Of a stretch of 64,000 nucleotides of DNA, positions 16,795 to 25,242 are shown piece after piece. The number at the start of each line of letters is the position of its first letter. The stretch's first letter is position 1. The position numbers were made by a program, and so were the translations under genes. The stretch is taken from contig NZ_JACOIJ010000016.1 in NCBI RefSeq assembly GCF_014692495.1, positions 1 to 64,000 on the forward strand. Reading direction: 5' to 3'. The notes beneath the pieces are model-generated. The model searched no databases, was not told where the DNA came from, and saw only the letters and a program-made list of their open reading frames with translations. The DNA comes from Sphingobacterium litopenaei. Lineage in GTDB: Bacteria > Bacteroidota > Bacteroidia > Sphingobacteriales > Sphingobacteriaceae.

Positions 16795-18216
16795 ATGGAA
16801 AATAAAAGAATAAATGGCAACGATTTGATTGCTTTAGGATATAAAGAAAATCATGCTATGGGAGTAGCATTGAAAATTAATAAAAAACGTTTGGGGCTCA
16901 CAAAAGAAGAGATGCTTCAAAAGTTTAAAGATGTATTAGAAACTCCTGAATCCTTTTTGGAAGATCCAACTTTTGAGCCTTTGGCGAATATCTTGCTAAA
17001 TATAGAAAAGATTGATGAAGAGCTGATTACACTGAATGATAAACCCAATGAATATACCGTCTATGGTGTAGAGAATATTGAGGAAGGTGCTAAAGATCAA
17101 ATGAATGTAGCTATGACGCTTCCTGTAACTGTTGCAGGAGCCTTGATGCCCGATGCGCATCAAGGATATGGATTGCCCATTGGTGGTGTGTTGGCTACCA
17201 AAAATGCGATTATTCCTTACGGTGTAGGTGTGGATATTGGTTGTCGAATGGCGTTATCAGTTTTTGATTTACCTGCTAATTATTTAGATTTAGAACATCA
17301 TAAATTGAAGAAAATCTTAATCGACAACACCAAATTTGGTGCAGGTCATGGTTTTTTAAAGCACGAACGCTCGGATCATGCTGTATTGGATAACTCCTTG
17401 TTTGAAACTAATGCTTTCATTCGAGAATTGAAGGACAAGGCATGGACGCAATTGGGTACTTCTGGAGGAGGTAATCACTTTGTGGAATTTGGGGTAATGG
17501 AGTTCAAAGAGAAGGATGAGGTTTTAAATATTGAAAAAGGTTCTTATTTGGCATTATTGACACATTCAGGTTCTCGAGGAATGGGAGCTACCATAGCAGA
17601 TCATTATACCAAATTGGCAAAGGAATTATGTAAGTTACCTTTCAAAGCACAAAATTTGGCCTACTTAGATTTGGATTCTGAGGCAGGACATGAATATTGG
17701 TTGGCGATGAATTTGGCTGGTGATTATGCTTCTGCTTGTCATGAAATGATTCATGTTAAAATAAAATCAGCCTTAGGAGCTGAATTATTAGCCAAAGTAG
17801 AAAACCACCATAATTTTGCTTGGAAAGAGCAAATCAATGGTGAAGAAGTGATCGTACATCGTAAAGGGGCTACACCTGCTTCCAAAGACGTTATGGGAAT
17901 TATCCCGGGTTCTATGGCTACACCAGGATTTTTGGTACGTGGAAAAGGTGAGGAAACTTCTATTAATTCGGCATCACATGGTGCAGGACGGCTTATGAGC
18001 CGTACAAAAGCTATAAAGACATTACGTAAAAATGATCTTAAGACATTGTTGTCAGATCATGGCATTACCTTAATCGGAGCAGGAATGGATGAAGCACCTA
18101 TGGCGTATAAAGATATTCATACGGTGATGTCAGCTCAAAAGGATTTAGTGAATATTGTAGCTACTTTCTCGCCAAAAATTGTTCGGATGGCCGATGATGG
18201 TTCTCGTGAAGATTGA
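16795..18216 (+). CDS. rtcB: RNA-splicing ligase RtcB
   Basis: A 473-residue enzyme joining RNA 3'-phosphate or 2',3'-cyclic phosphate ends to 5'-OH ends with GTP and Mn2+. All key motifs are present: DAHQGYGLPIGG (about 120-131), metal Cys150 in VGVDIGCRM, His228 in GGGNHFVEFG, His257 in HSGSRGMG, His338/339 in ENHHNFAW, and the guanylylated His395 in SHGAGRLMSR. I chose ATG 16795 over a TTG at 16753. It ends the operon at a strong terminator. No rtcA or archease gene is nearby, so a partner for multiple turnover is not visible. Confidence 0.95.
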   Translation: MENKRINGNDLIALGYKENHAMGVALKINKKRLGLTKEEMLQKFKDVLETPESFLEDPTFEPLANILLNIEKIDEELITLNDKPNEYTVYGVENIEEGAKDQMNVAMTLPVTVAGALMPDAHQGYGLPIGGVLATKNAIIPYGVGVDIGCRMALSVFDLPANYLDLEHHKLKKILIDNTKFGAGHGFLKHERSDHAVLDNSLFETNAFIRELKDKAWTQLGTSGGGNHFVEFGVMEFKEKDEVLNIEKGSYLALLTHSGSRGMGATIADHYTKLAKELCKLPFKAQNLAYLDLDSEAGHEYWLAMNLAGDYASACHEMIHVKIKSALGAELLAKVENHHNFAWKEQINGEEVIVHRKGATPASKDVMGIIPGSMATPGFLVRGKGEETSINSASHGAGRLMSRTKAIKTLRKNDLKTLLSDHGITLIGAGMDEAPMAYKDIHTVMSAQKDLVNIVATFSPKIVRMADDGSRED

Positions 18217-18223
18217 TGACAAT

Positions 18224-18271
18224 AAAAAAATGTTCCTGTTATATCATATGATATAACAGGAACATTTTTTT
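18224..18271. terminator. Terminator after rtcB
   Basis: A perfect 48-bp palindrome centred on CATATG, with A7 and T7 at its ends. It works in both directions. Confidence 0.92.
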
Positions 18272-18295
18272 CTATGTCGTAAAGAACTTCATCTC

Positions 18296-18423
18296 AAACT
18301 TTCTTTCAAAATTTATAATCCAATTGTCAAAAAATACAGGAAATTCTATGTTTTCTATATGTTACTTTAAAAACACAACTCGCTGATTATTAAGACAATT
18401 AAACATTCTGGGTGCCCGTTCAG
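18296..18423 (-). repeat. Island repeat, copy A
   Basis: It contains the arm block TTATAATCCAATTGTCAAAA, then GTTACTTTAAAA, and ends in ATTCTGGGTGCCCGTTCAG (core 18410-18423). The promoter-like part next to the core is degenerate here (no TAnnTTTG). It lies between module 1 (plus-strand rtcB) and the 3' end of module 2 genes. Confidence 0.8.
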
Positions 18424-18453
18424 TTTTATAGGTCATTTAAAATTGGTTCTCAC

Positions 18454-20196
18454 TTATAATACAGAAAATCTTTGATAAAAAATTTCTGTAGGGAATCGAT
18501 ATAGATTCCCATTGCTAGCGTGGATTATTAAATATTTAGAATCCTTGCTTAGGAAATGATTGCTTTGATATCCAGGGATTTTATTAATAACTTTCCCTAG
18601 AGAGTTTATTATTGCAAGCTCATTAAAACTATAATATCCTGTCCAATCATAAAAAACTTCACGTTCTCTATCAATTACCCTTGGTCTAAAAGGAAATGCT
18701 GATGTGATGATATTTTTTGTTTGAAAGTCTAGTAAATCATTGTTTTGATTTACAGCCCAAGATTTATGTCCAAGAAAATAATATCTATTTAAGGCAGTAG
18801 TAAATTTCTTACTACTCTCGTGCCATATGGAATGTTCATTAGAGTGAGCTTGGTTTATCAAAAAATCTATTTGGTTTGGAAGTAGTTGAACGCTTTCTGT
18901 ATGACCTAGTTCGTTTAGAACTTCTATTTTATGACCATTTTTAGAATCAATGCTTTTAACCCCATTGCCAGACATTCCTTTAGCCTCAGTAACCATTATG
19001 CCATATCCATTTTTATTAAAAGCAAGTGATGCTGGGTAATTGTAAGGGTTTTCTGGATGGTCAGTAGCAGGATCAATAGGGACTTCAATTGTTTGTAAAA
19101 TTGTTCCTGAATTTAAATCAATAATCCTAATTTTATTATCGCTGCCATAAGCGTAGTTGGATTTGTTGAATGAATTATAAACTATATTAGTAGGTATTGT
19201 TGGAACTTTGAAACGTCTTTTAATGACAAACTCGTTAATATCTATTTCTCCAATATGATTATTTTCGGCGTAGCCGTAGAAAATATTTGAAAGTCCAGTG
19301 TTTGTATAAAATCTACTCACTTGCTCCTCATAAGGATTCATCGTAATTAATTTGTCAAAAAATTTGACATTTAAGTCTAATGTGTCCTGTCCTCCTTTAT
19401 TATTGATGTATATTTTAAAATCTAAGGGATTTGTCAGTACCACACATCCACTTGTGAAATCAATACTTTTATCTTTTACATTGTTTATCTTGATCTCAGT
19501 CAAACACAAATCGCCTAATTTGCTTATTTGAGGGGATGAAGTAATTGCATCCATTAGGTCTAGCTGAACATTTAACTTTTCACCTATAGTAGCATAGGCT
19601 GTTGTGATTTTATTTTTGCGGTATTGCAAAATGGGGATGATACGTCTACTTCCATTATTGCTAAAAACAACTTCACCTTCTCTATTTTCTGAACTGTGAT
19701 TTTGAGTAGCGGTAATTGAGATATTTATTGCATGTTTAGAGATATTTGTAGTGTCTACACGAATCCAATTAGGTTTTTGGATGTTAAAGTTAGCATTACG
19801 TTTGACGTTGAAGTTAAATTTTTTGATTGAAGCGCTTGCAAATAAGGAGTCTTGAGGTACCTCCAAAATGAATTGATCATATTTCAGAACTATATTATCA
19901 TTTAGCGTATCTCTGTTTGTGAAGTCAATGGTATAATCCTGTGTGACAAAGCCAGGCTTACTTATGCGTGCTTTTAATAGATTTTTGGATAAATCTCCTA
20001 CTTGCGAGTTTCCTAAAGTTAATAAATGAACTGTATTCGGGTTTATGATTTCGAGTTTTACAGAGTCGACCTTTCTACTCAAAAATTCGTCCCAGAATGT
20101 AAGTTTTAATAGCGTCTTGTTTTGTTTTTCAGGATTATCTTTTACACAGCCTGAGATGATTCCTGCGATCAAAAATATGATATAGATATATTTCAT
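18454..20196 (-). CDS. Secreted lipoprotein with BACON domain and propeller-like C-terminus
   Basis: A 580-residue protein with a lipoprotein signal (MKYIYIIFLIAGIISGCVKD, acylated Cys17). A BACON-like beta domain covers about residues 130-210 (IQKPNWIRVDTTNIS), and a repeat region (about 275-575) has WD/YVTN-type strands (GEIDINEFVIKRRF, IRIIDLNSGTILQTI). BACON domains are common in Bacteroidota surface lipoproteins and often bind glycans or mucin. It follows the Kelch lipoprotein by one base, so the two form an operon. Ligand unknown. Confidence 0.72.
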   Translation of the reverse strand: MKYIYIIFLIAGIISGCVKDNPEKQNKTLLKLTFWDEFLSRKVDSVKLEIINPNTVHLLTLGNSQVGDLSKNLLKARISKPGFVTQDYTIDFTNRDTLNDNIVLKYDQFILEVPQDSLFASASIKKFNFNVKRNANFNIQKPNWIRVDTTNISKHAINISITATQNHSSENREGEVVFSNNGSRRIIPILQYRKNKITTAYATIGEKLNVQLDLMDAITSSPQISKLGDLCLTEIKINNVKDKSIDFTSGCVVLTNPLDFKIYINNKGGQDTLDLNVKFFDKLITMNPYEEQVSRFYTNTGLSNIFYGYAENNHIGEIDINEFVIKRRFKVPTIPTNIVYNSFNKSNYAYGSDNKIRIIDLNSGTILQTIEVPIDPATDHPENPYNYPASLAFNKNGYGIMVTEAKGMSGNGVKSIDSKNGHKIEVLNELGHTESVQLLPNQIDFLINQAHSNEHSIWHESSKKFTTALNRYYFLGHKSWAVNQNNDLLDFQTKNIITSAFPFRPRVIDREREVFYDWTGYYSFNELAIINSLGKVINKIPGYQSNHFLSKDSKYLIIHASNGNLYRFPTEIFYQRFSVL

Positions 20197-20197
20197 C

Positions 20198-22225
20198 TTA
20201 TTTTAGTAAATCTGTTAATTTTATTCGAATAAATCCCGATTTTGAATTGTTAAATACACAATAAGCATATTGTCCACTTTTAAAAAAAGTTGTTTTAGTG
20301 TGTGAATAGAGGCCATAAGGAAGGATATTTTCATCAATTTTTGACCATGTGTCTGAATTGAAATCGTATTTGTGAATATCATCTTTCAAAACGAAGCCAA
20401 AACCTTCATGTTCAAAAGAAGTCTGCCACATTAGAGGCGGATAATCTGCTTTTCGTATCCATTGGCCAGATTGTGTGTTATAAGCCATGACCTCGACATT
20501 ACCAGTCGTTTTGGCGCCTCCTACTACTATAAAGTGATTATTGAGAGAGAGTGCAGTTGCATGTATTCGATTACCATATTCTGGAATAGTATTGATCGGG
20601 TAATCTGCTAATTGTTCCCATTTATTAGCAGATATATTGTATGCGTATAATGAATTATCGGGTTCGTTGTATACATTTTGATAGCTATTAGTTCCACCTG
20701 TAATATACAGCTTACCATTGACCATGCTCATTACCGCCCCTCCTCTTTTTAGACCAGGATAATCGTTTAATTTTTTCCATGTCTTGGTGGCAGGATTGTA
20801 TTCATGAAAATTTTCAGACTCTTTGCCCGTATACAGGTAAATCAAGTTGTTATTTCCTGCAATAAGTGGAGACTCTGTCATATAGGGCACTTGAATTTCC
20901 GTAAATGAATTGGTGGAAGAGTGAAATTTCCATAAACGAAAAGGATAATTTATAAAGACATCTTTCTTGCTGGCGCCAATGTAACTCTCATTATTAATTA
21001 TAACCGATCCCGAAAAGCTTGTTACTTCAAATGGAGCTTCTGATTGAACTAACTCCCATTTGTCGACTATTTCAATTTGATCTTTTATGGTGATTTGCTT
21101 GTCAAGATAATGAAGAGTAAGCTTCGGTTTTTTTGTCGTATAATAATAATCTCCTCTGGGACTGAAGGATATGGTTTGGAATCCACCTTGATTACTGACT
21201 TGATTGATGTAAACTTCTTTATCATCAAGTTTAACAATATAGTTTGTTCTAGGTAAGCCTTTGAATTTTAACGAATAATGCTGATTGAGTCTCAAATTCA
21301 AGGGAGCCTCTAAGAGTGTGGGCTCCATAAGCCTTAGCTTTTCTGGAGCTTCTATTCGATGATTATTTGCTGTTAATTCTAGTGTTAGGATTGCATTTTT
21401 AATACTGTTGGGTAAAATAAACTTCAGCATGTTTTTTGAGTAAGAAGTTAAGTTTACTGCTATATTATTTAAATATACTTTGTTGCCCTCACGCCACGGT
21501 GAAAAGTTTTCACCATGAATCGTAATTTCTTGGTCAATATCAACGTTATTAGAGATACTTAATATTTTTGGTGTTAAAAGGGAGAATTCTTCTTTAGATT
21601 TAACTGTTTGATATTCTGTGAATAAAGAAATGATTTGGCTTCCAACTGGAGTATTGGATCCAAGAATCATTTTTATTTGTTGTCCTGAATTTGTTGGAGC
21701 AAAATGCATAGAACTATCACCTACCATAATTTTGGTAAAATGATAATCCTTAAAGTTTCCATATAGAGTTAGCGTATCATTTATGTTAGCTTTTCGTGGA
21801 GAAATAGAGTCTATTTGTATCATCTTTTCTTTCCCAAAAACAAAGGATTTGATTTCTTTTTTGTTGACGGAACCATAATTAATCATGTAGCTATAATAAT
21901 ATTTCTGGTTTGTTTTAAAACCTGAGGAAAATGAATAACTGTAGCTTTTGATACTAAGAGGTAGTTCGAAAGGTTTTGTATGTATAACCTTGGTAAATAA
22001 TGAGTCTTCACTTACAACAATTGCAAAGGTATATACATCTTGTGTAGGCACACTATTTACCTTAATGGAAAGCTTTACACCACCATCACTCATTATTTCT
22101 GGATTTAAAAGCTCAATGCTTTCTAATTTATTCTGATTTGAGATGTCAGAATCGGTGCTTTTCTTTTCACAAGAAATTAATGTTAAGATATAAGTCAGAG
22201 GAATGAATAATTGTTTTATTCTCAT
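20198..22225 (-). CDS. Secreted lipoprotein with IPT/TIG and Kelch-like domains
   Basis: A 675-residue protein with a lipobox near residue 19 (LTLISCEKK). It has a fibronectin-like segment (about 35-130) and two IPT/TIG-type beta sandwiches (about 135-300, ISPRKANINDTLTLYG and LSISNNVDIDQEITIHGENF). A Kelch-type propeller follows (about 430-665; repeated GG followed by Y and W, for example GKLYITGGT and FIVVGGAKT). It is probably on the outer surface and involved in binding. It lies 24 bp after a small ORF on the same strand. Confidence 0.75.
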   Translation of the reverse strand: MRIKQLFIPLTYILTLISCEKKSTDSDISNQNKLESIELLNPEIMSDGGVKLSIKVNSVPTQDVYTFAIVVSEDSLFTKVIHTKPFELPLSIKSYSYSFSSGFKTNQKYYYSYMINYGSVNKKEIKSFVFGKEKMIQIDSISPRKANINDTLTLYGNFKDYHFTKIMVGDSSMHFAPTNSGQQIKMILGSNTPVGSQIISLFTEYQTVKSKEEFSLLTPKILSISNNVDIDQEITIHGENFSPWREGNKVYLNNIAVNLTSYSKNMLKFILPNSIKNAILTLELTANNHRIEAPEKLRLMEPTLLEAPLNLRLNQHYSLKFKGLPRTNYIVKLDDKEVYINQVSNQGGFQTISFSPRGDYYYTTKKPKLTLHYLDKQITIKDQIEIVDKWELVQSEAPFEVTSFSGSVIINNESYIGASKKDVFINYPFRLWKFHSSTNSFTEIQVPYMTESPLIAGNNNLIYLYTGKESENFHEYNPATKTWKKLNDYPGLKRGGAVMSMVNGKLYITGGTNSYQNVYNEPDNSLYAYNISANKWEQLADYPINTIPEYGNRIHATALSLNNHFIVVGGAKTTGNVEVMAYNTQSGQWIRKADYPPLMWQTSFEHEGFGFVLKDDIHKYDFNSDTWSKIDENILPYGLYSHTKTTFFKSGQYAYCVFNNSKSGFIRIKLTDLLK

Positions 22226-22249
22226 GTTGAATTAATACTTGTGCTTCTA

Positions 22250-22429
22250 TTATTTGATTTTTGGTAAAATAGTTAATTTGTTTGATAATAAAGCAACTGC
22301 TATATCAAGATAGTTTGATTTAATGATGTAAAGTTGCTCATCATAAGAATTAGACTTATGTATTCTGTCATAAGCTATCCAAAAATTTCTAATGTTTTTA
22401 CTTGACTTCCTCCCAAAAAACGGGATCAT
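22250..22429 (-). CDS. Possible small protein, 59 residues
   Basis: A frame beginning MIPFFGRKSSKNIRNFWIAY and ending LSNKLTILPKIK lies just before the Kelch lipoprotein gene. It has no signal peptide or known motif. The case for it rests on an uninterrupted frame, an ATG start and operon-like spacing of 24 bp. A degenerate copy of the island core lies 50 bp upstream of it. It could be spurious or a remnant. Confidence 0.4.
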   Translation of the reverse strand: MIPFFGRKSSKNIRNFWIAYDRIHKSNSYDEQLYIIKSNYLDIAVALLSNKLTILPKIK

Positions 22430-22479
22430 TTTAAATTATTTAATCTGTTACAACATAAGTCTGATAATTAACTGCAATC

Positions 22480-22495
22480 CTCGGTGACCCCTCAG
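22480..22495 (-). repeat. Degenerate copy of the island core
   Basis: Read on the minus strand, CTGAGGGGTCACCGAGGATT matches CTGAGCGGGCACCCAGAATG at 16 of 20 positions. No arm block follows it. Confidence 0.4.
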
Positions 22496-22603
22496 TTTTC
22501 AGCGGCTAACTATTGGTCAAATCTGCAATCAGTTTTCTTATATCAGGAAATGAAAAGACTTGACTTCTCAATATAATTAATTTCGTTGATATAAATTAAA
22601 GTG

Positions 22604-22782
22604 TAGTTGCGTAGTCACATAGTTGGATAGTTTTCAAACTTTTTATAAAGCTTTATAATCAAAATGTCAAAAAACACATGTAAAACGATATTTTTCGTTT
22701 GTTACTTTACGAACACAACTTGTTGTAAATCAAATAAATTAAACATTCTGGGTGCCCGCTCAGATGTTATGAGTCAAATGTA
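22604..22782 (-). repeat. Island repeat, copy B, with promoter
   Basis: From left: an octamer-like run (GTAGTTGCGTAGTCACATAG), TTTTCAAACTTTTTATAAAG, TTATAATC, GTTACTTTA, then core GGGTGCCCGCTCAG (22750-22763). On the minus strand a TACATTTG -7 box (22782-22775) precedes the core box by 11 nt, as at hemW. The right 47 bp match the hemW copy closely, including AAGGAATTAA. Transcription would run toward the module 2 lipoprotein genes. Confidence 0.82.
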
Positions 22783-22805
22783 AGGAATTAAGGACAAAAA
22801 GATAT

Positions 22806-23633
22806 TTATATAGAATTATTAAAACCTTTATATATATCTTTTAATGCTTTTACAACACTTTCAATAGTTGAATCATCATTTAAAGGATTAACCATTAATC
22901 GAACAAATGCACTATTTTCTTCCTTTTGTATATGCTTTTCTAAAATATTATTAAGTCTTTTTACTAAACCCTCATTGCTACTTGCAATTTTTCTCATTTC
23001 TCTCCCTAATACAATTGGTCCGATGCTTTCGAAAACTATATTTTTTGTTTCATCAAATAAATCGTTATGATGTTGATATATCATTTCATCATTTAATGTA
23101 AAAAAATGGACAACTAGATTCGAGATGTCAGTAGCATCCTTTTGACGATGTTCGGGTCTATCATCGTAAGCAATAAACTTGAGTAAGGCTATTGCAGGTA
23201 ATGTTGCTACTTTGAATGAATGTCCAGTCTCAAATTCTACATCTTCTATCCCATTATTATATACATCTATTAATCCATCTACACGAATACTGGTCATTCC
23301 TTGTCCATTAACAGTGACACTTCCATCATCTTCAATTTCACCAAATGGTAAAATGTCCACTTGCGTACCATCTGGAGCAATTAGAACAAATGCATTACCT
23401 CTATATGGTGTAAATTTTTCAGTATCTATAAGATACGCTCTGATCCGCTGGTACTCATCTTCATTACACACCAATACAGCATAATCAACATCTTTTGTTG
23501 TTCTAAAACTCATGTTACCTTTTTCGTACCATACTTGTCTAGCTAATGCGCCTATTAAGTAAAAGTCTATATTTAATTGATTAAAGCTGCGCTCCACTAT
23601 ATCAAATATATGTTTAAGTTCTCCGTGTCTCAT
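22806..23633 (-). CDS. AbiEii-like nucleotidyltransferase (toxin)
   Basis: A 275-residue protein of the DNA-polymerase-beta nucleotidyltransferase fold: LIGALARQ (25-32), then TTKDVDYAV (45-53) giving the DxD pair at 48 and 50, and a third acidic position in GTQVDILPFG near 91. The helical C-terminus is typical of AbiEii/AbiGii toxins, which in type IV systems transfer nucleotides onto RNA and cause phage-induced growth arrest. It follows its partner by one base. Confidence 0.78.
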   Translation of the reverse strand: MRHGELKHIFDIVERSFNQLNIDFYLIGALARQVWYEKGNMSFRTTKDVDYAVLVCNEDEYQRIRAYLIDTEKFTPYRGNAFVLIAPDGTQVDILPFGEIEDDGSVTVNGQGMTSIRVDGLIDVYNNGIEDVEFETGHSFKVATLPAIALLKFIAYDDRPEHRQKDATDISNLVVHFFTLNDEMIYQHHNDLFDETKNIVFESIGPIVLGREMRKIASSNEGLVKRLNNILEKHIQKEENSAFVRLMVNPLNDDSTIESVVKALKDIYKGFNNSI

Positions 23634-23634
23634 A

Positions 23635-24645
23635 TTAGGAAAAATCTGCTTTTAAATAACTGTCAAAAATCGATTCTGCAACCTCTATATTTCTTGGATC
23701 TTGACTAATGATTAAATCAGCATAAATTAATATTGGTGGCGCACAGTATTTCTCTAAATTATACGCTTCTTGCCAAAAATGCTGTATGATTTCAATATCA
23801 CCTTTAGAGTCTGGTACAAGCATCATTTTTGTCATAAGCTCCATCTTCGATAATTTGGTGTAAAGTGTTTTTATTTCGGGTTCAATATAATTTGACATTA
23901 TGTTCGCACCAGCTTCTCCTCCCCATACATCACCAGGTGCAAGTTGTTGCTCTTTCCAATATTTATTATTTTTTAAAAACCGATAGCGCCCTACCATTAG
24001 TTTTGGTTTCAAGGTCTCGCCATAGCCTGTAATCCATCGGTCTAGTAGCTCTCGTTTACGAGTTATTATATATTTATTTCTATTTTTAGCGATTAGATAA
24101 CCGGCTTCTTGTAAATTATTTATAACTAAAGGAACGTTGCCTAGTGCTACATTTGCTCGATGAGCAATTTCCCTATAAGACATATTTAAAGCGTTCTTTT
24201 CAGTAAGCAATAAAAAGACTATTTTAAGTCCAGTAGGAGTAAATGCTCTGTTAGGTTTTTCTTTTTCCACTGTTGGTATTCTGTTTCCCTCAATAAAAAT
24301 ATAGCAGCTCTCGTTCCGGAAATAAAAATTTCCAGCTATATCTAAATACGCTATATTTTCATTTCTTAGCATTTCCTTAGCTTTAGGAAAAATGTTTTGT
24401 GCTAAGAGTAAGAACATATCATTTACGTTAGCACGAGCTTTAATTAGTTCTATATGTGTGTGGCGGATTTCTTTCTTTATGTCCGTTTTAAAACTAATTC
24501 TATTTTCGCCTAAAGAAATTGTCAATATTCCATCTATTCCTGTATTTTTAGTATGTTCTAAGAATTCCCACTCTCCATATATACCCGCTACATTTTGGAG
24601 ATTGTTCAATGCTTTATTTACCGTCTTGATTTCCTGTTGAGACAT
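23635..24645 (-). CDS. AbiEi-like antitoxin with winged helix
   Basis: A 336-residue protein annotated in this family as type IV toxin-antitoxin AbiEi-type. It has an N-terminal nuclease-like or beta domain (about 1-125), a winged helix (about 130-200, SYREIAHRANVALGNVPLVI), and a C-terminal domain with the GGEAGANIMSNYIEP motif. Such antitoxins bind operator repeats and repress their own operon. A 17-bp palindrome lies directly before the start codon. It is the first gene of a two-gene minus-strand operon. Confidence 0.77.
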   Translation of the reverse strand: MSQQEIKTVNKALNNLQNVAGIYGEWEFLEHTKNTGIDGILTISLGENRISFKTDIKKEIRHTHIELIKARANVNDMFLLLAQNIFPKAKEMLRNENIAYLDIAGNFYFRNESCYIFIEGNRIPTVEKEKPNRAFTPTGLKIVFLLLTEKNALNMSYREIAHRANVALGNVPLVINNLQEAGYLIAKNRNKYIITRKRELLDRWITGYGETLKPKLMVGRYRFLKNNKYWKEQQLAPGDVWGGEAGANIMSNYIEPEIKTLYTKLSKMELMTKMMLVPDSKGDIEIIQHFWQEAYNLEKYCAPPILIYADLIISQDPRNIEVAESIFDSYLKADFS

Positions 24646-24667
24646 TGGTTGTTCATTTTATTTCGGC

Positions 24668-24684
24668 GTTCACGTTACGTGAAC
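24668..24684. promoter_or_regulatory. Probable autoregulatory operator of the AbiE-like operon
   Basis: A 17-bp palindrome GTTCACGT-T-ACGTGAAC lies 23 bp before the antitoxin ATG, with single half-sites GTTCA and GAAC on either side. Its position around the transcription start suits repression. Confidence 0.7.
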
Positions 24685-24687
24685 AAT

Positions 24688-24718
24688 CAAATTTAATGAA
24701 CATTATTTAATAATCAAA
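24688..24718 (-). promoter_or_regulatory. Promoter of the AbiE-like operon
   Basis: On the minus strand: -33 TTTG (24718-24715), exactly 19 nt, then TAAATTTG (24695-24688). This is a full match to the Bacteroidota consensus, with the operator palindrome beginning four bases after it. Confidence 0.8.
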
Positions 24719-24815
24719 GAAATATTATATGTTTAAAACTTGAATTAAATATATAAGAGTTTAGTTCGTGGATAATAAACAGATAATGGTTCTATTATCC
24801 GGATATTATCTAACT

Positions 24816-24947
24816 TCATATAATCGGATTGTCAAAAAAAAAGGAAATACTGTGTTTTCTATTTGTTACTTTAAAATCGTAACTAATTGATTTTTACACT
24901 AATTGAGCATTCTGGGTGCCCGCTCAGTTTGATAAGAAGCAAAGATA
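24816..24947 (-). repeat. Island repeat, copy C, with promoter-like end
   Basis: Arm block TATAATCGGATTGTCAAAAA, GTTTTCTATTTGTTACTTTA, then core GGGTGCCCGCTCAG (24914-24927). A minus-strand TATCTTTG (24947-24940) lies 12 nt from the core box. It precedes the AbiE-like operon, which also has its own promoter. Confidence 0.82.
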
Positions 24948-25113
24948 TAGATTTATACTCTATATGCTTATGGTATTCTTCATCAGTAACTGGTTTTAAC
25001 CATATAGCCCCACCGCCATTTATATTTGTGCCAATAGCGATATGTTTCATTGTATCTGTGGAAGTTGCGCCATGCCAATGTGTGATAATTTGACGCATTT
25101 TAAAATGCTCCAC
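24948..25113 (-). pseudogene. Fragment of a cupin-domain protein
   Basis: The minus-strand frame reads THWHGATSTDTMKHIAIGTN then GGGAIWLKPVTDEEYHKH, the conserved core of small cupin proteins fused to or paired with carboxymuconolactone decarboxylases. The N-terminal third is missing, and the C-terminal side runs straight into island repeat C, where the reading becomes meaningless. It is best read as a remnant truncated at the repeat. Confidence 0.65.
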
Positions 25114-25219
25114 GATAAGAATGATATATAGTAACCTTTAAAAAAAAACACTTACCATAAACGTCTCAGAATTAATAGTTTGATTACCCACACATCATAT
25201 AATCTTTACATAACTCTTA

Positions 25220-25227
25220 TAGATTTG
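25220..25227 (+). promoter_or_regulatory. Candidate -7 box for the phosphoesterase-SusCD operon
   Basis: TAGATTTG matches TAnnTTTG, 15 bp before the start codon. No clear -33 element. Confidence 0.5.
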
Positions 25228-25242
25228 TCGCAATAAAGATTT

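Noticed and set aside
24883..24947. C-terminal extension of the cupin fragment into repeat C
   Set aside because: The frame continues by chance through the repeat; residues there have no resemblance to a cupin.
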